Source of the DNA: Sthenelais limicola
Lineage: Eukaryota > Annelida > Polychaeta > Phyllodocida > Sigalionidae
Direction of reading: 5' to 3'
Assembly: GCA_942159475.1 (NCBI GenBank)
Contig: OW804096.1
Coordinates: 17,136,906-17,200,905 of the forward strand
DNA: 64,000 bases
Under the pieces are notes generated by a model. That model saw only the letters and a program-made list of their open reading frames with translations. It was not told the origin of the DNA and did no database searches. Position 1 is the first letter of the stretch. Each line of letters starts with the position of its first letter. Positions 19,491 through 30,830 of the stretch are shown piece after piece. The translations under genes were made by a program, and so were the position numbers.

Positions 19491-22400
19491 TAACTCAGGT
19501 TCTTCAACACAGCTCAAGAGGCTAGACTACAGAGGCAGTTCTGAAGCCTGCCTACCCCTTGCCACAGAAGGCCCGCTCTTTTTTTTTTGGACATATTTTA
19601 TTCAGGTAAACAGGCAGTTACAATCTTCACTCTTCACAAAAATAATTAAATAATTGTGATTTTCATCATGACCTTTTTTATTATCTTGAGCGCATAACAA
19701 GCGAAGATTGAGCAAAACCAGAACGATCTAATGGAATCGGTTCCTGCGCTTTTTGTACGCTCTAAAAAGTGGCTGTGTGCGCTTCTTTAGAAGAGCGCAG
19801 GACGTTGCGCTCATATCTGCCGTGTTTGATTTGAGAGCAGCAACACAAGGCTCTTTCTACCTGTTAAATTTGCGTTATTTGATAGAATTAGTGAAGGTGA
19901 ATTGTACATTTTCTGAAGATCTGACTCAACATATCAATAACACTAATATGTTGAAGCTATATTTGATAAAGCAGTTCAAACTTGTATATGGGTCAGTTTT
20001 TAAGAAAATGTACAATTCAACTTCGCCAAACGTCTCAAATTACCCACATTTCAGACGAAAATAAAGTTCAAAAAACAGTTCAACCTAACCAAACAGATTG
20101 CTAGAATCAATGCAATGCCGAATATACTCGAATTTACCTAGTATTGACCAAATTGCAGCCTAATTTAGCAAAATTTACTAAATGTGTACAGCTGCCAATT
20201 GTACATTTTCTGAAAATCTGACCATTATAATACAACAGTCACCAAACTTGTTGGTTTCAGTTGCAACGATTTTTTTTTTAAAGTTTGTATTCCCGAAAAT
20301 TTTAGTATATTCGGCATAGTAATCATTCTAGCAATCTGTTTGGTTAGGTTAAAGTACATTTTGAAAGTCATTTTTGTCTAAGATTTGCGTTATTTGAAAG
20401 GATTGGTGAAGATGAATTGTACATTTTCTGGAAATCTGACCCTTATACTAACAGCAGCCAATTACAGGCCTGTTTAGCAACAAGTGCTCATTGGTCAAGT
20501 CCTCAGAAAATGTACAATTCATCTTCACCAATCCTCTCAAATAATCCAAATTTAAGACAAAAATCAGGTTCAAAATACAGTTCAACATAACCAGACAGAT
20601 GTATTGAATGAATACAATACAGAATACACTCAGATATACTCAGTATTTGCCATTTTTCACTCTAATTTAGCAGAATTTGAGAGATGTGTAGAAATGTAGA
20701 TTGTGCATTTTCTGAAAATCTGACCCTCATGTGGCAGGGCGGGCGTGCATGTAGAGACATTAGGGAGATTTAGCAACCACAACGCACCAACACAACACAA
20801 CACAACAATAACGCATCCACTAACTATTTGTATAATATTACCGTTGTGGGGATATCTTGAGAGGCACTAGGCCGATGGCATCTGCATTGCAGGACTCTTG
20901 AGACTGTAACTATAATAATGACCTAATATTTAGTGGATGCGTTAGTGTTGTGTTGGTGCGTTGTGGTTGCTAAATCTCCCTATTTTCTGGCGCCTTCACC
21001 CACTATACTACTAACACGGCCCGGTTTACAGCAGGGCAATTACCGACCTGTTTAGTAACAAGCGCTCATGTGGCAGGGCTAGGCGGGCGTGCATAGAGCG
21101 GGTCAGAATTTCAGAAAATGTACAATTGGAAGCTCTACACATTTAGTATATTCTGCTAAATTAGACCGAAAATCGTCAGCACTTGGTTACTATTTTATAT
21201 TGCCTTGATTCAAACAATCTGTTAGGTTATGCTGGACTGTATTTTCAACCTGATTTTTGTCTTAAATGTGGGTTATTTGAGAGGATTGGTGAAGGCGAAT
21301 TGTACATTATCTGACAATCTGACCCATGTACAGACCTACTGCTCACTGTACACCTACTGCACGAGTTACTCACTACATGGGTCAGATTTTCAGAAAATGT
21401 ACAATTCAACTTTGTCAATCCTCCCAATTAACTCAAATTTCAGACGAAAATAAAGTTCAAAATACAGTTTAACCTAACCAAACAGATTGCTAGAATCAAT
21501 GCAATGCCAAATATACTCTAATTGACCTAGTATTGACCGAATTGCAGCGTAATTTAGCAGAATTTACTAAAAGTGTACAGCTGCCAATTGTACAATTTCT
21601 GAAAATCTGACCCACATGAGCTACTACACACGCTCATTATTTACACACCATACAGCCGCGGGTTGGCTATGCATACGCATGCTGCTTTATGGGCCAGAAC
21701 TACAGATAATGGGCAACTCTACACATTTCTGCTAATTTAGGCTGGCAATGATAAATTGGTCAGATTTTCAGAAAATGTACAATTCAACGTCACCAATCCT
21801 CTAGATTAACCGAACAGAAATGAGCTTCAAAATACAGTTTAACATAACAGAACTGGTACTTTAAATCAATACGATCCCAAATATAGCCAGATATACCGGG
21901 TGTTCATTATGTTTCAGCCGAATGTAGCCGAATTTCCTAAATGTGTAAGGCTGGCAATTGTACATTTTCTGAAAATCTGACCTAAATACTGGATATATAT
22001 CCGAGTATATTTGGTATTGTATATTGGACCCTTATATGGGTCAGATTTTCAGAAAATGTACAATTGCCAGCTGTACACATAAATTCATCAAAATTAGGCT
22101 CCAATTTGGGCAATACTAGGTAAATTCGAGTATATTTGGCATTGCATTGATTCTAGCAGTCTGTTTGGTTAGGTTGAACTGTATTTTGAAATTAATTTTC
22201 GTCCAAAATGTGGAATATTTGAGAAGATTGGCGAAGACGAATTGTACATTTTCTGAAGATCTGACCCTTATATATATATAAAGGGAGGGAGGCAAGAGAG
22301 AGGAATAAAGGGAACAGCGCATTGATGGAGGATTAATGGCTGACATTGAGGACAGGAAGAGGAAGAGAGTCTCCGGCTGTTGATAATGTTGAACACAAGG

Positions 22401-24085
22401 GGAAGGTATCATCTATACAACACTAGATTCCTGCAGAAATGTGGGTCATTGCACTGTTTGGTCTGTGTTGGGACTATTCCAGTCCTATATGGGTCAGATC
22501 TTCAGACAATGTACAATTGGCAGCTGTACACATTTAGGAATTTAGGAAACATTAGGCTGAAAAATGATGAATACCAGTTATATCTGAGTATATTTGGTAT
22601 CGCATTGATTTAAAGTATCAGTTCTGTTATGTTAAACTGCATTTTGAAGCTCATTTTTGTCTTAAATGTGGGTTATTTGAGAGGGTTGGTGAAGGCGAAT
22701 TGTACATTTTCTGAAAATCTGACTTATCATATAACTTGTAAGAAGTCTATAATATTGACTAGGAAATATATAGCTGACCCAGGACACTATAAAACCTTTA
22801 GTGTAATATGGAATGCCATTGGCTACAGCATTGGTGGTCATTCCACATACAGCGTGTGGTATGGCCTGTGTATTATGCCATTCTAGCGGGTAATATGGAA
22901 TGCCATAGGCTACAACATTGGGGCTCATACCACATACAGTGTGTGATATGGCCTGTGTATTATACCTTTCTAGCATGTAATATGGAATGCCATAGGCTAC
23001 AGCATTGGCACTAATACCACATACAGTGCATGGTATGGCCTGTGTATTACGGGGTAGCCAGAAGCGAGGCTATCAACACAGTGTCACCATTAATTTCCAT
23101 CAAATTCTCACTATTATCTTTACATAATTATTGGGAAAAGTATAATAAATACAAAATCAGTCTCAGGCTCTCAGTCAGTTGTCTTTCTATAATTACCCCA
23201 TCTTCAGCTCCCCATAATCTCCCCAAACAAAACAATCCAGCATTAGAAGAAGAAGCAGATATTTATTTATTTATTTATTTTTGTTTTATTCATTTAGGGC
23301 AAGAAAATTACAGTTACATCAATACTGAAAAAACGCCATATCCACCATATAAACTGGAGGTGGATTTATTTGGCACTATGTACCATTAGATTTGTACCAT
23401 GAGATTATCATTATATGAAAATGGACTCAATAAAATTTATCAAAAAAAGATTAGGGCAATAGTATACATGGGTCAGATTTTCAGAACAAGTACAATTCAC
23501 CTTCACCAATCCTCTCAAATAACCCACATTTAAGCCTAAAATCAGCTTCAAAATGCACCTTAACATAACACAACTGATACTTAAAATCAATGTGACACCA
23601 AATATACTCAAATATACCCAGTATTCTTCATTTTTCAGCCTAATTTTGCAGAATTTCCTCAATGTGTACAGCTGCCAATTATACATTTTCTGAAAATCTG
23701 ACCCACATGTAAGATGTGTTTGTCATCATAATAGGGAGATTCAGCAAACATAATGCACCATAACATAACATAACCATAACACAACACTGACGCATCCACT
23801 AACGTTTAGTACAATATTGTTGCTATGGGGTTACCTTGAGAGGCCTGCAATGCAGATGTCCTCAGCCGAGTGCCTCTTGAGATTGTTGGTGGGTTGTGGT
23901 TGCTAAATCTCCCTATTACTGGATGCGTTAGTGTTGTGTTGGGGCGTTGTGGTTGCTAAATCTCCCTATTACTGGATGCGTTAGTGTTGTGTTGGTGCGT
24001 TGTGGTTGCTAAATCTCCCTATTATACTGGATGCGTTAGTGTTGTGTTGGTGCGTTGTGGTTGCTAAATCTCCCTATTGGCGGAG

Positions 24086-24241
24086 AAGGCAGCTCTATTA
24101 GTGCACTGGTACACTCCAAAGATCTACAGTAATGACGTGGAAATCTCTAAGAATGGATATTATAGATCTGTGAATGATTATCGGTCGTCTTCATCTGTCC
24201 CACATGTTTTTAACCAAAGCAAATGCCCTTATCAGGGCTAG
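24086..24241 (+). CDS. Terminal-exon-like open segment (copy 2)
   Basis: Identical to 18339-18494, with the same downstream AATAAA (24551-24556). Two copies in this arrangement would give a gene two tandem last exons, if it is a gene. Confidence 0.33.
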   Translation, partial: KAALLVHWYTPKIYSNDVEISKNGYYRSVNDYRSSSSVPHVFNQSKCPYQG

Positions 24242-24818
24242 GCGATAACATTGAAAAAAGCCTATACAACAGCGATTATGAATTTGGGTATAATATTATA
24301 TAAGCAGAATGGATGGATAAACGTATTGTGTGTCAAACCTGTAAAGTTATGAGTGAAGAAGAAACAAAGTTTGTATTATTCAGTAATTGAACAGCTTATG
24401 GTGATCTGTGGAATTTCCAGACAAGGAATGTATATGTTATGTAAAGTTGTAATTATGGTACTTAATACTAGAACTATTGGAGGCAACGCAACAAGACATC
24501 GACAGAGTCAACATGCGTTTTAGTTATGATTGTTTAAATGCCTAATTTGAAATAAAAAAAATCAAAAAAATCTGATAACACATCTGACCTGGTAGAGATC
24601 TGGGACTGAAAAGATTTTTAGGTAGAGTATAAGCATCATTGTACAAATGTGATGTGTTACAGGAAAATGAGTCACATGTCGCTAAACAATGATATTTTTC
24701 AAAGAATCCTTGCTCAGAACGTTCTTGTTTTTGGGGTGTGCACCACTGTTTGTAGCATGAACGCATACCTTAAACTCCATCCGTGTATATCTAACTACTT
24801 TACCATAGTGAGTGAACA

Positions 24819-25210
24819 TTATAGCATTATTACCCCTCGGTTTGGTGGTTTGTTGTGGTCTGGGTGGTCATAGACACTCGAGGGCTTGCCCATACAGACC
24901 ACAACAAACCACCAAACCGAGGGTAATAGTGCTTTTAGACGCGATTTGATCAGATCAACTTATTAATACCAAAATAGAAAGTTTACCAACCTGTACAATT
25001 ATTTATTTTAATCAAATATGCCTCGCAAAACAGGTATTAAGTGCGCCGGAAGTTTACCACTTAACTCCGCCAGGTATTATAGGTGGCGCCATCCTCTATG
25101 GAGTTTTAACACTGCCGTTCTATAGTCCACACTTCAGATACTTCCGTCGATACACAGGTGGTCTATAGGTAAGAAACTACCTCCCAGAATCTGATCAAAT
25201 CGCGTCTAAC
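24819..25210. mobile_element. Hairpin-headed element H1 (copy 2)
   Basis: Identical to 19072-19463; hairpin at 24828-24928. Confidence 0.65.
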
Positions 25211-25347
25211 ACGAAATATTGCCTCAAATTTGATCTCTAACTCAGGTTCTTCAACACAGCTCAAGAGGCTAGACTACAGAGGCAGTTCTGAAGCCTGCCT
25301 ACCCCTTGCCACAGAAGGCCAGTACATAAAACATACACAATACACAT

Positions 25348-25582
25348 GGGTCAGAATTTCAGAAAATATACAATTCACAGCTGTACACTTTCAGTTAATT
25401 CTGCAAAATTAGGCTGCAATTTGGTCAATACTAGGTAAATTCGAGAATATTCGGCATTGCATTGATTCTAGCAATCTGTTTGGTTATGTTGAACTGTATT
25501 TTGAACTTTATTTTCGTCTGAAATATTGGTTATTTGGGAAGATTGGCGAAGATGAATTGTACATTTTTTGAAAATCCGACCC
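25348..25582 (+). mobile_element. Family A MITE, full copy
   Basis: GGGTCAGAATTTCAGAAAAT to ..TTGAAAATCCGACCC, with ACAT on both sides (25344-25347, 25583-25586). It lies just after the duplication ends. Confidence 0.9.
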
Positions 25583-25763
25583 ACATAGGGGTGTCACAAG
25601 TATAGCCTACAGGTTAACACAGAGTACATACACAACATGACTATACAATACAGAACTTATCACAAATATAAGCTGCAGTGCATGAGAAGGACATCTGGTG
25701 GTCCATATAGGATATATACATGAAGCACTGTGCTGTAAACTCATACCCAATGTAGCAGTATAC
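25583..25763. other. Unassigned interval
   Basis: No recognised feature. Confidence 0.35.
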
Positions 25764-26148
25764 GGGTCAGATTTTCAAAAATGTACAATTGGCAGCTTCA
25801 CACATTTAGTAAATATTGCTATATTGATTCTCTTCCATCGTATTTCCCTAATACGGAAATACCAATGGAAACTGGCTAGCAATTAATTCCTATCAACAAT
25901 GGCACCCTTGGAGATGTTACAACATGTCCGAGGTAACAAGCGAGGTCATGGTAACCCACGTATGAGAACGTCGAAGTCCTCATTCACATGGTAGCTGCCT
26001 GAGGGTCGGGACGTCTGTAGCTTTGTACCATTGATTTAAAGTATTAGTTCTATTGTGTTAAACATTTTGAAGCTCATTTCTGTTTAAAATGTGGGTTATT
26101 TGAGAGGATTGGTGAAGGCGAATTGTACATTTTCTGAAAATCTGACCC
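25764..26148 (+). mobile_element. Family A copy with a 200-bp internal insertion
   Basis: Left part ends near ATATTGATTCTC (25831). The right part resumes at ATTGATTTAAAGTATTAG (26029) and reaches ..CTGAAAATCTGACCC. The insert (25832-26028) is GC-richer. It contains ATACGGAAATACC words and a short open frame from ATG about 25899 (MLQHVRGNKRGHGNPRMRTS..) that I cannot place. Confidence 0.7.
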
Positions 26149-26154
26149 ATATCA

Positions 26155-26210
26155 TGATATCTCAGAATGGAGTTTTGCGACTTGTGACTCATGGTCCAGA
26201 GACACATCAC
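26155..26210 (+). mobile_element. Family B right-end fragment
   Basis: TTTTGCGACTTGTGACTCAT..GAGACACATCAC. Confidence 0.7.
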
Positions 26211-26259
26211 AAATGATCTGTGGTGTGGACAGGGTCTGTTACTGATAAGAATATTAGAG

Positions 26260-26490
26260 AGTCATATCTTCAGAAAATGTACAATTGGTAGAACTACGCA
26301 TTTAGTAAATGTTGCTAAATTAGACAGAAAAAAATGGTCAAAACTGGTTTGATAACATTTGATATTGCCTTGATTCAAACAATGTGTTTGGTTATGTTGA
26401 ACTGAATTTTGAATCTCATTTTTTAGCTTAAATTTTGGTTATTTGAGAGGATTGGTGAAGGTGAATTGTACATTTTCTGGCGATTTCACC
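26260..26490 (+). mobile_element. Family A' MITE (variant terminus)
   Basis: Left end GAGTCATATCTTCAGAAAAT; right end ..TTCTGGCGATTTCACCC. The CGATTTCACCC end defines a variant also seen at 35479 and 38622. Confidence 0.8.
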
Positions 26491-26770
26491 CATATAGAGC
26501 TTAACTAGAATCGGATCCTGGTGACTATAAGTGTACACAGCCTTCATGCTATGAGATTAGCTATTTTGGAAATGTGATAATAGTAATAAATGAGTGTTCA
26601 ATAATAATTAATATTGTTGTCGAGCTGGTTCTGTTGGTATAGAGGACTGGCCGGGTTCCTCCCTCTAAGATAAGATAAAATAAGATAAGAAACTACTTTT
26701 TTACTAGTATTCCAACTTGATGAGTACAAAGGACACACATAAAATAACAATAACACATAAGATACAGATA
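26491..26770. other. Unassigned interval
   Basis: Contains an AAGATAAGATAAAATAAG simple patch near 26670. Nothing else recognised. Confidence 0.35.
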
Positions 26771-27304
26771 TGGGTCAGGTCGTCAGAAAATGTACAATCG
26801 ACAGCTCTACACATATAATACTTTGTTAGATTAGACTGAAGAATAGTAAATATTAGGTTTTGAATTACTTTTTTTTTTTTTTTTTTTGGGGGGGGGGGGG
26901 GTGGACCTCAACTGTACTGTGGTCCTTATTTTTTGATAAAGTGATAAATATTAGATTTTGAACTACTTTTTTTCTTCAAAAAAACCGCTGTACTTTGGTC
27001 CTTTGGTCCTTAACTGTACTGTGGTCCTTATTTTTAATAAAATAATAAATATTAGATTTTGAACTACTTTTTAAACAAAACAAAAAACCCCGCTGTATTT
27101 TGGTCCTTATTGTTGTCTTAGATATGGGTCAGGTCGTCAGAAAATGTGCAATATGTAGACATATTATACTTTGTTAAATTAGGCAGAAAAATAATAAATA
27201 TTAGGTTTTGAATTACTTCTTTTTTTTAAATAAAAACACCTGTACTTTGGTCCTTATTTTGGAATAATATAATAAATATTAGATTTTTGATTACTTTTGT
27301 CTTA
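26771..27304. repeat. Tandem repeat of a truncated A' end
   Basis: TGGGTCAGGTCGTCAGAAAA occurs at 26771 and 27125. Each is followed by repeats of AATAAATATTAGATTTTGAA and TGTACTTTGGTCCTTATT. Includes a T-run/G-run at 26870-26901. Confidence 0.8.
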
Positions 27305-27305
27305 G

Positions 27306-27430
27306 AGGTGGCAGAGCACCTGGATCAGAGCATTGATGTAGAGAATGGAGATAAATCGCCATCTGTGTTACAGTTTGTCAACCCTGCAGTGCCATACCTC
27401 TTCATGGAAGATGCAGGGAGGTGGTACTAA
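27306..27430 (+). CDS. Terminal-exon-like segment with 3' splice site
   Basis: TTTTTGATTACTTTTGTCTTAG|AG is a good polypyrimidine-AG acceptor. The frame that follows is open for 40 codons (VAEHLDQSIDVENGDKSPSV, then LQFVNPAVPYLFMEDAGRWY) to TAA 27428-27430. GC is higher than in the flanks. No protein family is recognised and no upstream partner exon was found. Confidence 0.35.
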
Positions 27431-27517
27431 TGAGGGCAAGGCTTTGACCTTGCCATAGGATAACGGCCTCGTACCGAGCACTTTGTCAGCTTCATATGAC
27501 CATAGATATATATATAT

Positions 27518-27544
27518 GGGTCAGGGCGTCAGAAAATGTACAAT
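27518..27544 (+). mobile_element. Family A' terminal stub
   Basis: GGGTCAGGGCGTCAGAAAAT only; the minisatellite follows at once. Confidence 0.6.
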
Positions 27545-27555
27545 GTGTATTTAAA

Positions 27556-28324
27556 GTGTCAGTTAAAGCTGGACTGCCTGCCAGTTAAAGCAGCATTCTC
27601 AGTTAGAGCTGCACTCTCAGTTAAAGCTGCATTCTCAGTTAAAGCTGCATCCTCAGTTAGAGCTGCTTGCTCAGTTCAAGCTGTACCCTCAGTTAAAGCT
27701 GCATTCTCAGTTAAAGCTGCATTCTCAGTTAAAGCTGCACCCTCAGTTAAAGCTGCTTGCTCAGTTCAAGCTGTACCCTCAGTTAAAGCTGCACCCTCAG
27801 TTAAAGCTGCACTCTCTGTTAAAGCTACCACTCTCAGTTAAAGCTGCATTCTCAGTTAGACCTGCACTCTCAGTTAAAGCTGCATTCTCAGTTAAAGCTG
27901 CACCCTCAGTTAAAGCTGCTTGCTCAGTTCAAGCTGTACCCTCATTTAAAGCTGCACCCTCAGTTAAAGCTGCACTCTCTGTTAAAGCTGCCACTCTCAG
28001 TTAAAGCTGCACTCTCAGTTAGAGCTGCGCTCTCAGTTAAAGCTGCACTCTCAGTTAAAGCTGCATTCCCAGTTAAAGCTGCATTCCCAGTTAAAGCTGC
28101 ACTCTCAGTTAAAGCAGCATTCTCAGTTAAAGCTGCACTCTCAGTTAAAGCAGCATTATCAGTTAAAGCTGCACTCTCAGTTAAAGCTGCACTCTCAGTT
28201 AAAGCTGCATTCTTAGTTAAAGCTGCACTCTCAGTTAAAGCAGCATTCTCAGTTAAAGCTGCACTCTCAGTTAAAGCTGCATTCTCAGTTAAAGCTGCAC
28301 TCTCAGTTAAAGCTGCACTCTCTA
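27556..28324. repeat. 18-bp minisatellite CAGTTAAAGCTGCACTCT
   Basis: About 770 bp of near-perfect 18-bp units (occasionally 19 bp), with TTGCTCAGTTCAAGCTGTAC variants recurring as a higher-order pattern. The unit contains TTAAAGCTGCACTCTC, close to the terminus of family Q at 37591 (TTAAAGCTGCGCTCCCA). The 101-codon open frame here is a by-product of the 18-bp period. Confidence 0.95.
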
Positions 28325-28328
28325 CCTG

Positions 28329-28419
28329 CCCGAATCACTTGCCAGCTGTGAACATTGTTGTGGTGTAGAATCAAATCTCCTACACCACAACAATATTCAC
28401 AGCCGGCAAGTGATTTGGG
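28329..28419. repeat. Long hairpin, 40-nt arms, 11-nt loop
   Basis: CCCGAATCACTTGCCAGCTG.. (28329-28368) pairs with ..GGCAAGTGATTTGGGT (28380-28419), with a few mismatches around loop AATCAAATCTC. It begins a few bases after the minisatellite. Confidence 0.9.
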
Positions 28420-29019
28420 TGCAACTATGAGGTGGAATTGTGGTCTAGAGCAAAAGAGGCAGATCGTTTATTTCTCAAGCATATAAATACATCACAGCTA
28501 ATCAATCATTCATAACGACCTGAATACTTACTTATAATTGGGTTACATAAGTTTAACCAATGATAATACATAAGTACACTCGTCAACACTCATCAACTTG
28601 CCCTCCTGGTAGAGCTATGATTAGCATAGAATGTGGTACCCATTTCCAGGTATTGTATTAATTATATTGATGTAACTGTAATTGAACTGGAAATAAACAA
28701 CATACATACATACAACTAGTCTAGCCTGGTCACTTCCTTTCCCCCTCAACTTAATCATGTCCATCTCCCCACTTGCCTTCTCCCCCACACCTTAATCGTG
28801 TCCACCTCCCCACCCGCCTTCTCCCCCTCCCCTTGATAACCCAGATAACCACTCCGGCTAGTCACTGTTATCTTGGACAGCCAGGGCGTGTAGAGGCGAT
28901 GTGATAAGCCAGCCCACCGATCCCCGGTCAGTTAATTGTAGATGTCACAGAATAACCAACATTTTACTTAAGATTCTATAATATAACAGCAGCAGAATAT
29001 TGATTAATTCAGTTTTGAT
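28420..29019. other. Mixed interval with a LINE-like tail and CT-rich stretch
   Basis: GAACTGGAAATAAACAACAT followed by (CATA)n at 28688-28715 looks like a retroposon 3' end. 28735-28845 is CT-rich with two diverged copies of CACCTTAATCGTGTCC. No gene seen. Confidence 0.45.
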
Positions 29020-29137
29020 TAATTCATAAAAGAAATTATAAAAGCTCCAATGAATATTGTGACTTCATTTGTTTACATATTATAAGGCTACTCCGGATTA
29101 TAGAGAGTTCACTCTAATAGAAATGACTGTACTGTAA

Positions 29138-29382
29138 AGTGTGGTCTCCACTGGCTGCGGTAAGCTCTGTGGTAAGCTTTGTGGTAAGCTCTGTGGTAAG
29201 CTCTGTGGTAAGCTCTGTGGTAAGCTCTGTGGTAAGCTCTGTGGTAAGCTCTGTGGTAAGCTCTGAGGTAAACCTTGCGACGGTGATGTGATGGTCAAAA
29301 GTCATTCCTCCCCACCTACAGAACCAGCACAAACCATCGCAAGGCTTACCGCAGACTTTACCGCAGCCAGTTGAGACCCCTT
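29138..29382. mobile_element. Family F element, copy 1 (PIF/Harbinger-like)
   Basis: Ends AGTGTGGTCTCCACTGGCTG and ..CAGTTGAGACCCCTT, with TAA at 29135-29137 and 29383-29385. The left interior has about ten 12-bp GGTAAGCTCTGT units. The LPQS-repeat frames are by-products. Confidence 0.8.
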
Positions 29383-29749
29383 TAAAATAATTAGGTTCAC
29401 TATGTCCACACAGAAATAATGGCTCTATTAAAGTAGTGTCTTCATGAGTTGAAATTGTACAAGGGTCAATGTAAATTGTGACATCATCTATGTACATATC
29501 ACAAGGGCACTCGGGATTATATAGGGATCTAGTGTAAATTAACTAGGTTAACTGTATCTGCACAGGAATGGTGGTCCTGAATTCATAGTAGCCATGATTC
29601 ATTGCATAAAATTGTACAAAGTTCAATGTAAATTGTGACATTACTGGTGTACAAAGGCCTATTATAAGGGCACTCCAGTTTATAGAGGGGTCGCTTCAAT
29701 ATAAATATACACAGCCAACTGTATGCACAGAGGTATGGTGGCCCTAACT

Positions 29750-29974
29750 GATCATGATTTTCAGAAAATGTACAATTCAACTTCGCCAGTCTTCAAAATT
29801 TCAGACGAAAATGAAGTTCAAAATACCGTTCAACCTAATCAAACAGATTGCTATGATCAATGCAATGCCGAATATTCTCGAATTTACCTAGTATTGAACA
29901 AATTGCAGCTTAATTTAGCAGAATTTACTAATTGTGTACAGCTGTCAATTGTACATTTTCTGAAAATCTGACCC
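29750..29974 (-). mobile_element. Family A MITE
   Basis: Degenerate left end GATCATGATTTTCAGAAAAT and intact right end. AACT flanks both (29746-29749, 29975-29978). Confidence 0.85.
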
Positions 29975-30057
29975 AACTGGTTATGAGATCACTGCATGAA
30001 ATTAGGCAACGTCCAATGTAAACTGTGCTCACCTACACCAATCCTCTCTAATCTAGT

Positions 30058-30215
30058 CTAGGCCCAAAGCTGAGAGAGTCCCTTCAAACGAAGGGAAAGT
30101 ATATCTCCTCAAAACGCAGAGTGCCATTACAATTCCATTAAGACCGCACGATGTCATTACAATCCCATAACAACGGCTAGTCCTAGGCCAGGAAACCTTT
30201 AGCGAAGTAGGGGTC
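30058..30215 (+). repeat. Repeat I, copy 2
   Basis: Inverse match to 9244-9400: AGAGTCCCTTCAAACGAAGG..GCCATTACAATTCCATTAAG..AGCGAAGTAGG. Confidence 0.65.
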
Positions 30216-30218
30216 CAA

Positions 30219-30554
30219 TCACTGACATCGCATTATTATCTGATCTGAGTGTTTGGGCCTGGACTGAATCTCCCAAAATCTAAGACAAACATGACGCTTA
30301 GATTCAACAGATCCTAATTTTTTCATAAAGTCAATACCGTAATATATACCAGATGTATTTTGAAATCCGATGAAAATGTAGTTTAAGAACTTTGGTAAAT
30401 GATGAAACATTGATTTTAACTTTTCGTATTCAGGAAAAATTGTTCGCAGTGATACGATATTCTCAGTATATTGTGATTTCACATAACTTGAGATTAATTT
30501 TTCCTTTACGACAGGAAAGTTAACAAATGAACTAATCTTATATAAGGTAGTAAC
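30219..30554 (-). CDS. Open segment of 111 codons, minus strand, unknown
   Basis: Open from the stop at 30555-30557 to a TGA at 30219. Residues include FPEYEKLKSMFHHLPKFLNY, IFIGFQNTSGIYYGIDFMKK and VCLRFWEIQSRPKHS, a composition that looks like a real globular protein. There is no ATG near the start (the track-style start is GTG), so an exon or a transposon-ORF remnant is more likely than a complete gene. No family is recognised. Confidence 0.35.
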   Translation of the reverse strand, partial: VTTLYKISSFVNFPVVKEKLISSYVKSQYTENIVSLRTIFPEYEKLKSMFHHLPKFLNYIFIGFQNTSGIYYGIDFMKKLGSVESKRHVCLRFWEIQSRPKHSDQIIMRCQ

Positions 30555-30595
30555 CTAGTTTGAATCTATGCAACTTGGCATGTAATTGTGCATTA

Positions 30596-30830
30596 GGGTC
30601 AGATTTTCAAAAAATGTACAATTCAACTTCGCCAATCTTCTCAAATAACCCAAATTTTAGACGAAAATAAAGTTCAAAATGCAATTCAACTTAACCTAAC
30701 AGATTGCTAGAATCAATGAAATGCCGAATTCACTCGAATTTACCTAGTACTGACCAAATTGCAGCCTAATTTTGAAGAATTTACAAAATGTGTAGAGCTG
30801 CTAATTGTACAGTTTCTGAAAATCTGACCC
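30596..30830 (-). mobile_element. Family A MITE
   Basis: GGGTCAGATTTTCAAAAAAT to ..CTGAAAATCTGACCC. Flanks ATTA/ATAA differ by one base. Confidence 0.9.

Larger units (their letters stand above)
13823..19569. repeat. 5,747-bp tandem duplication, copy 1
   Basis: Every feature in this unit recurs exactly 5,747 bp downstream with no base or length difference that I found. GGCC stands at 13823-13826, 19570-19573 and 25317-25320, the three joints. The unit holds E and A elements, two D elements, a 3x87-bp array, a terminal-exon-like segment and hairpin element H1. Confidence 0.95.
19570..25316. repeat. 5,747-bp tandem duplication, copy 2
   Basis: Add 5,747 to each copy-1 position: family A at 19990, 20492, 21100, 21379, 21757, 22038, 22491 and 23470; family D at 20761 and 23733; 87-bp array at 22804; B remnant at 24648. 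Copy 1 is joined to copy 2 at GAAG|GCCCGCTC. After copy 2 the sequence continues GAAGGCC|AGTACATAAA. Confidence 0.95.
29020..30030. repeat. Tandem array R, roughly 190-bp units, with insertions
   Basis: Words such as TTCAATGTAAATTGTGACAT, GGGCACTC and GATTATAGAG recur near 29050, 29465, 29625 and, partly, 30010. F1 (29138-29382) and a family A copy (29750-29974) are inserted in it. Confidence 0.6.

Noticed and set aside
27536..27841. 101-codon frame of VKAAFSVKAA repeats
   Set aside because: The 18-bp minisatellite is a multiple of three, so the frame stays open by period.
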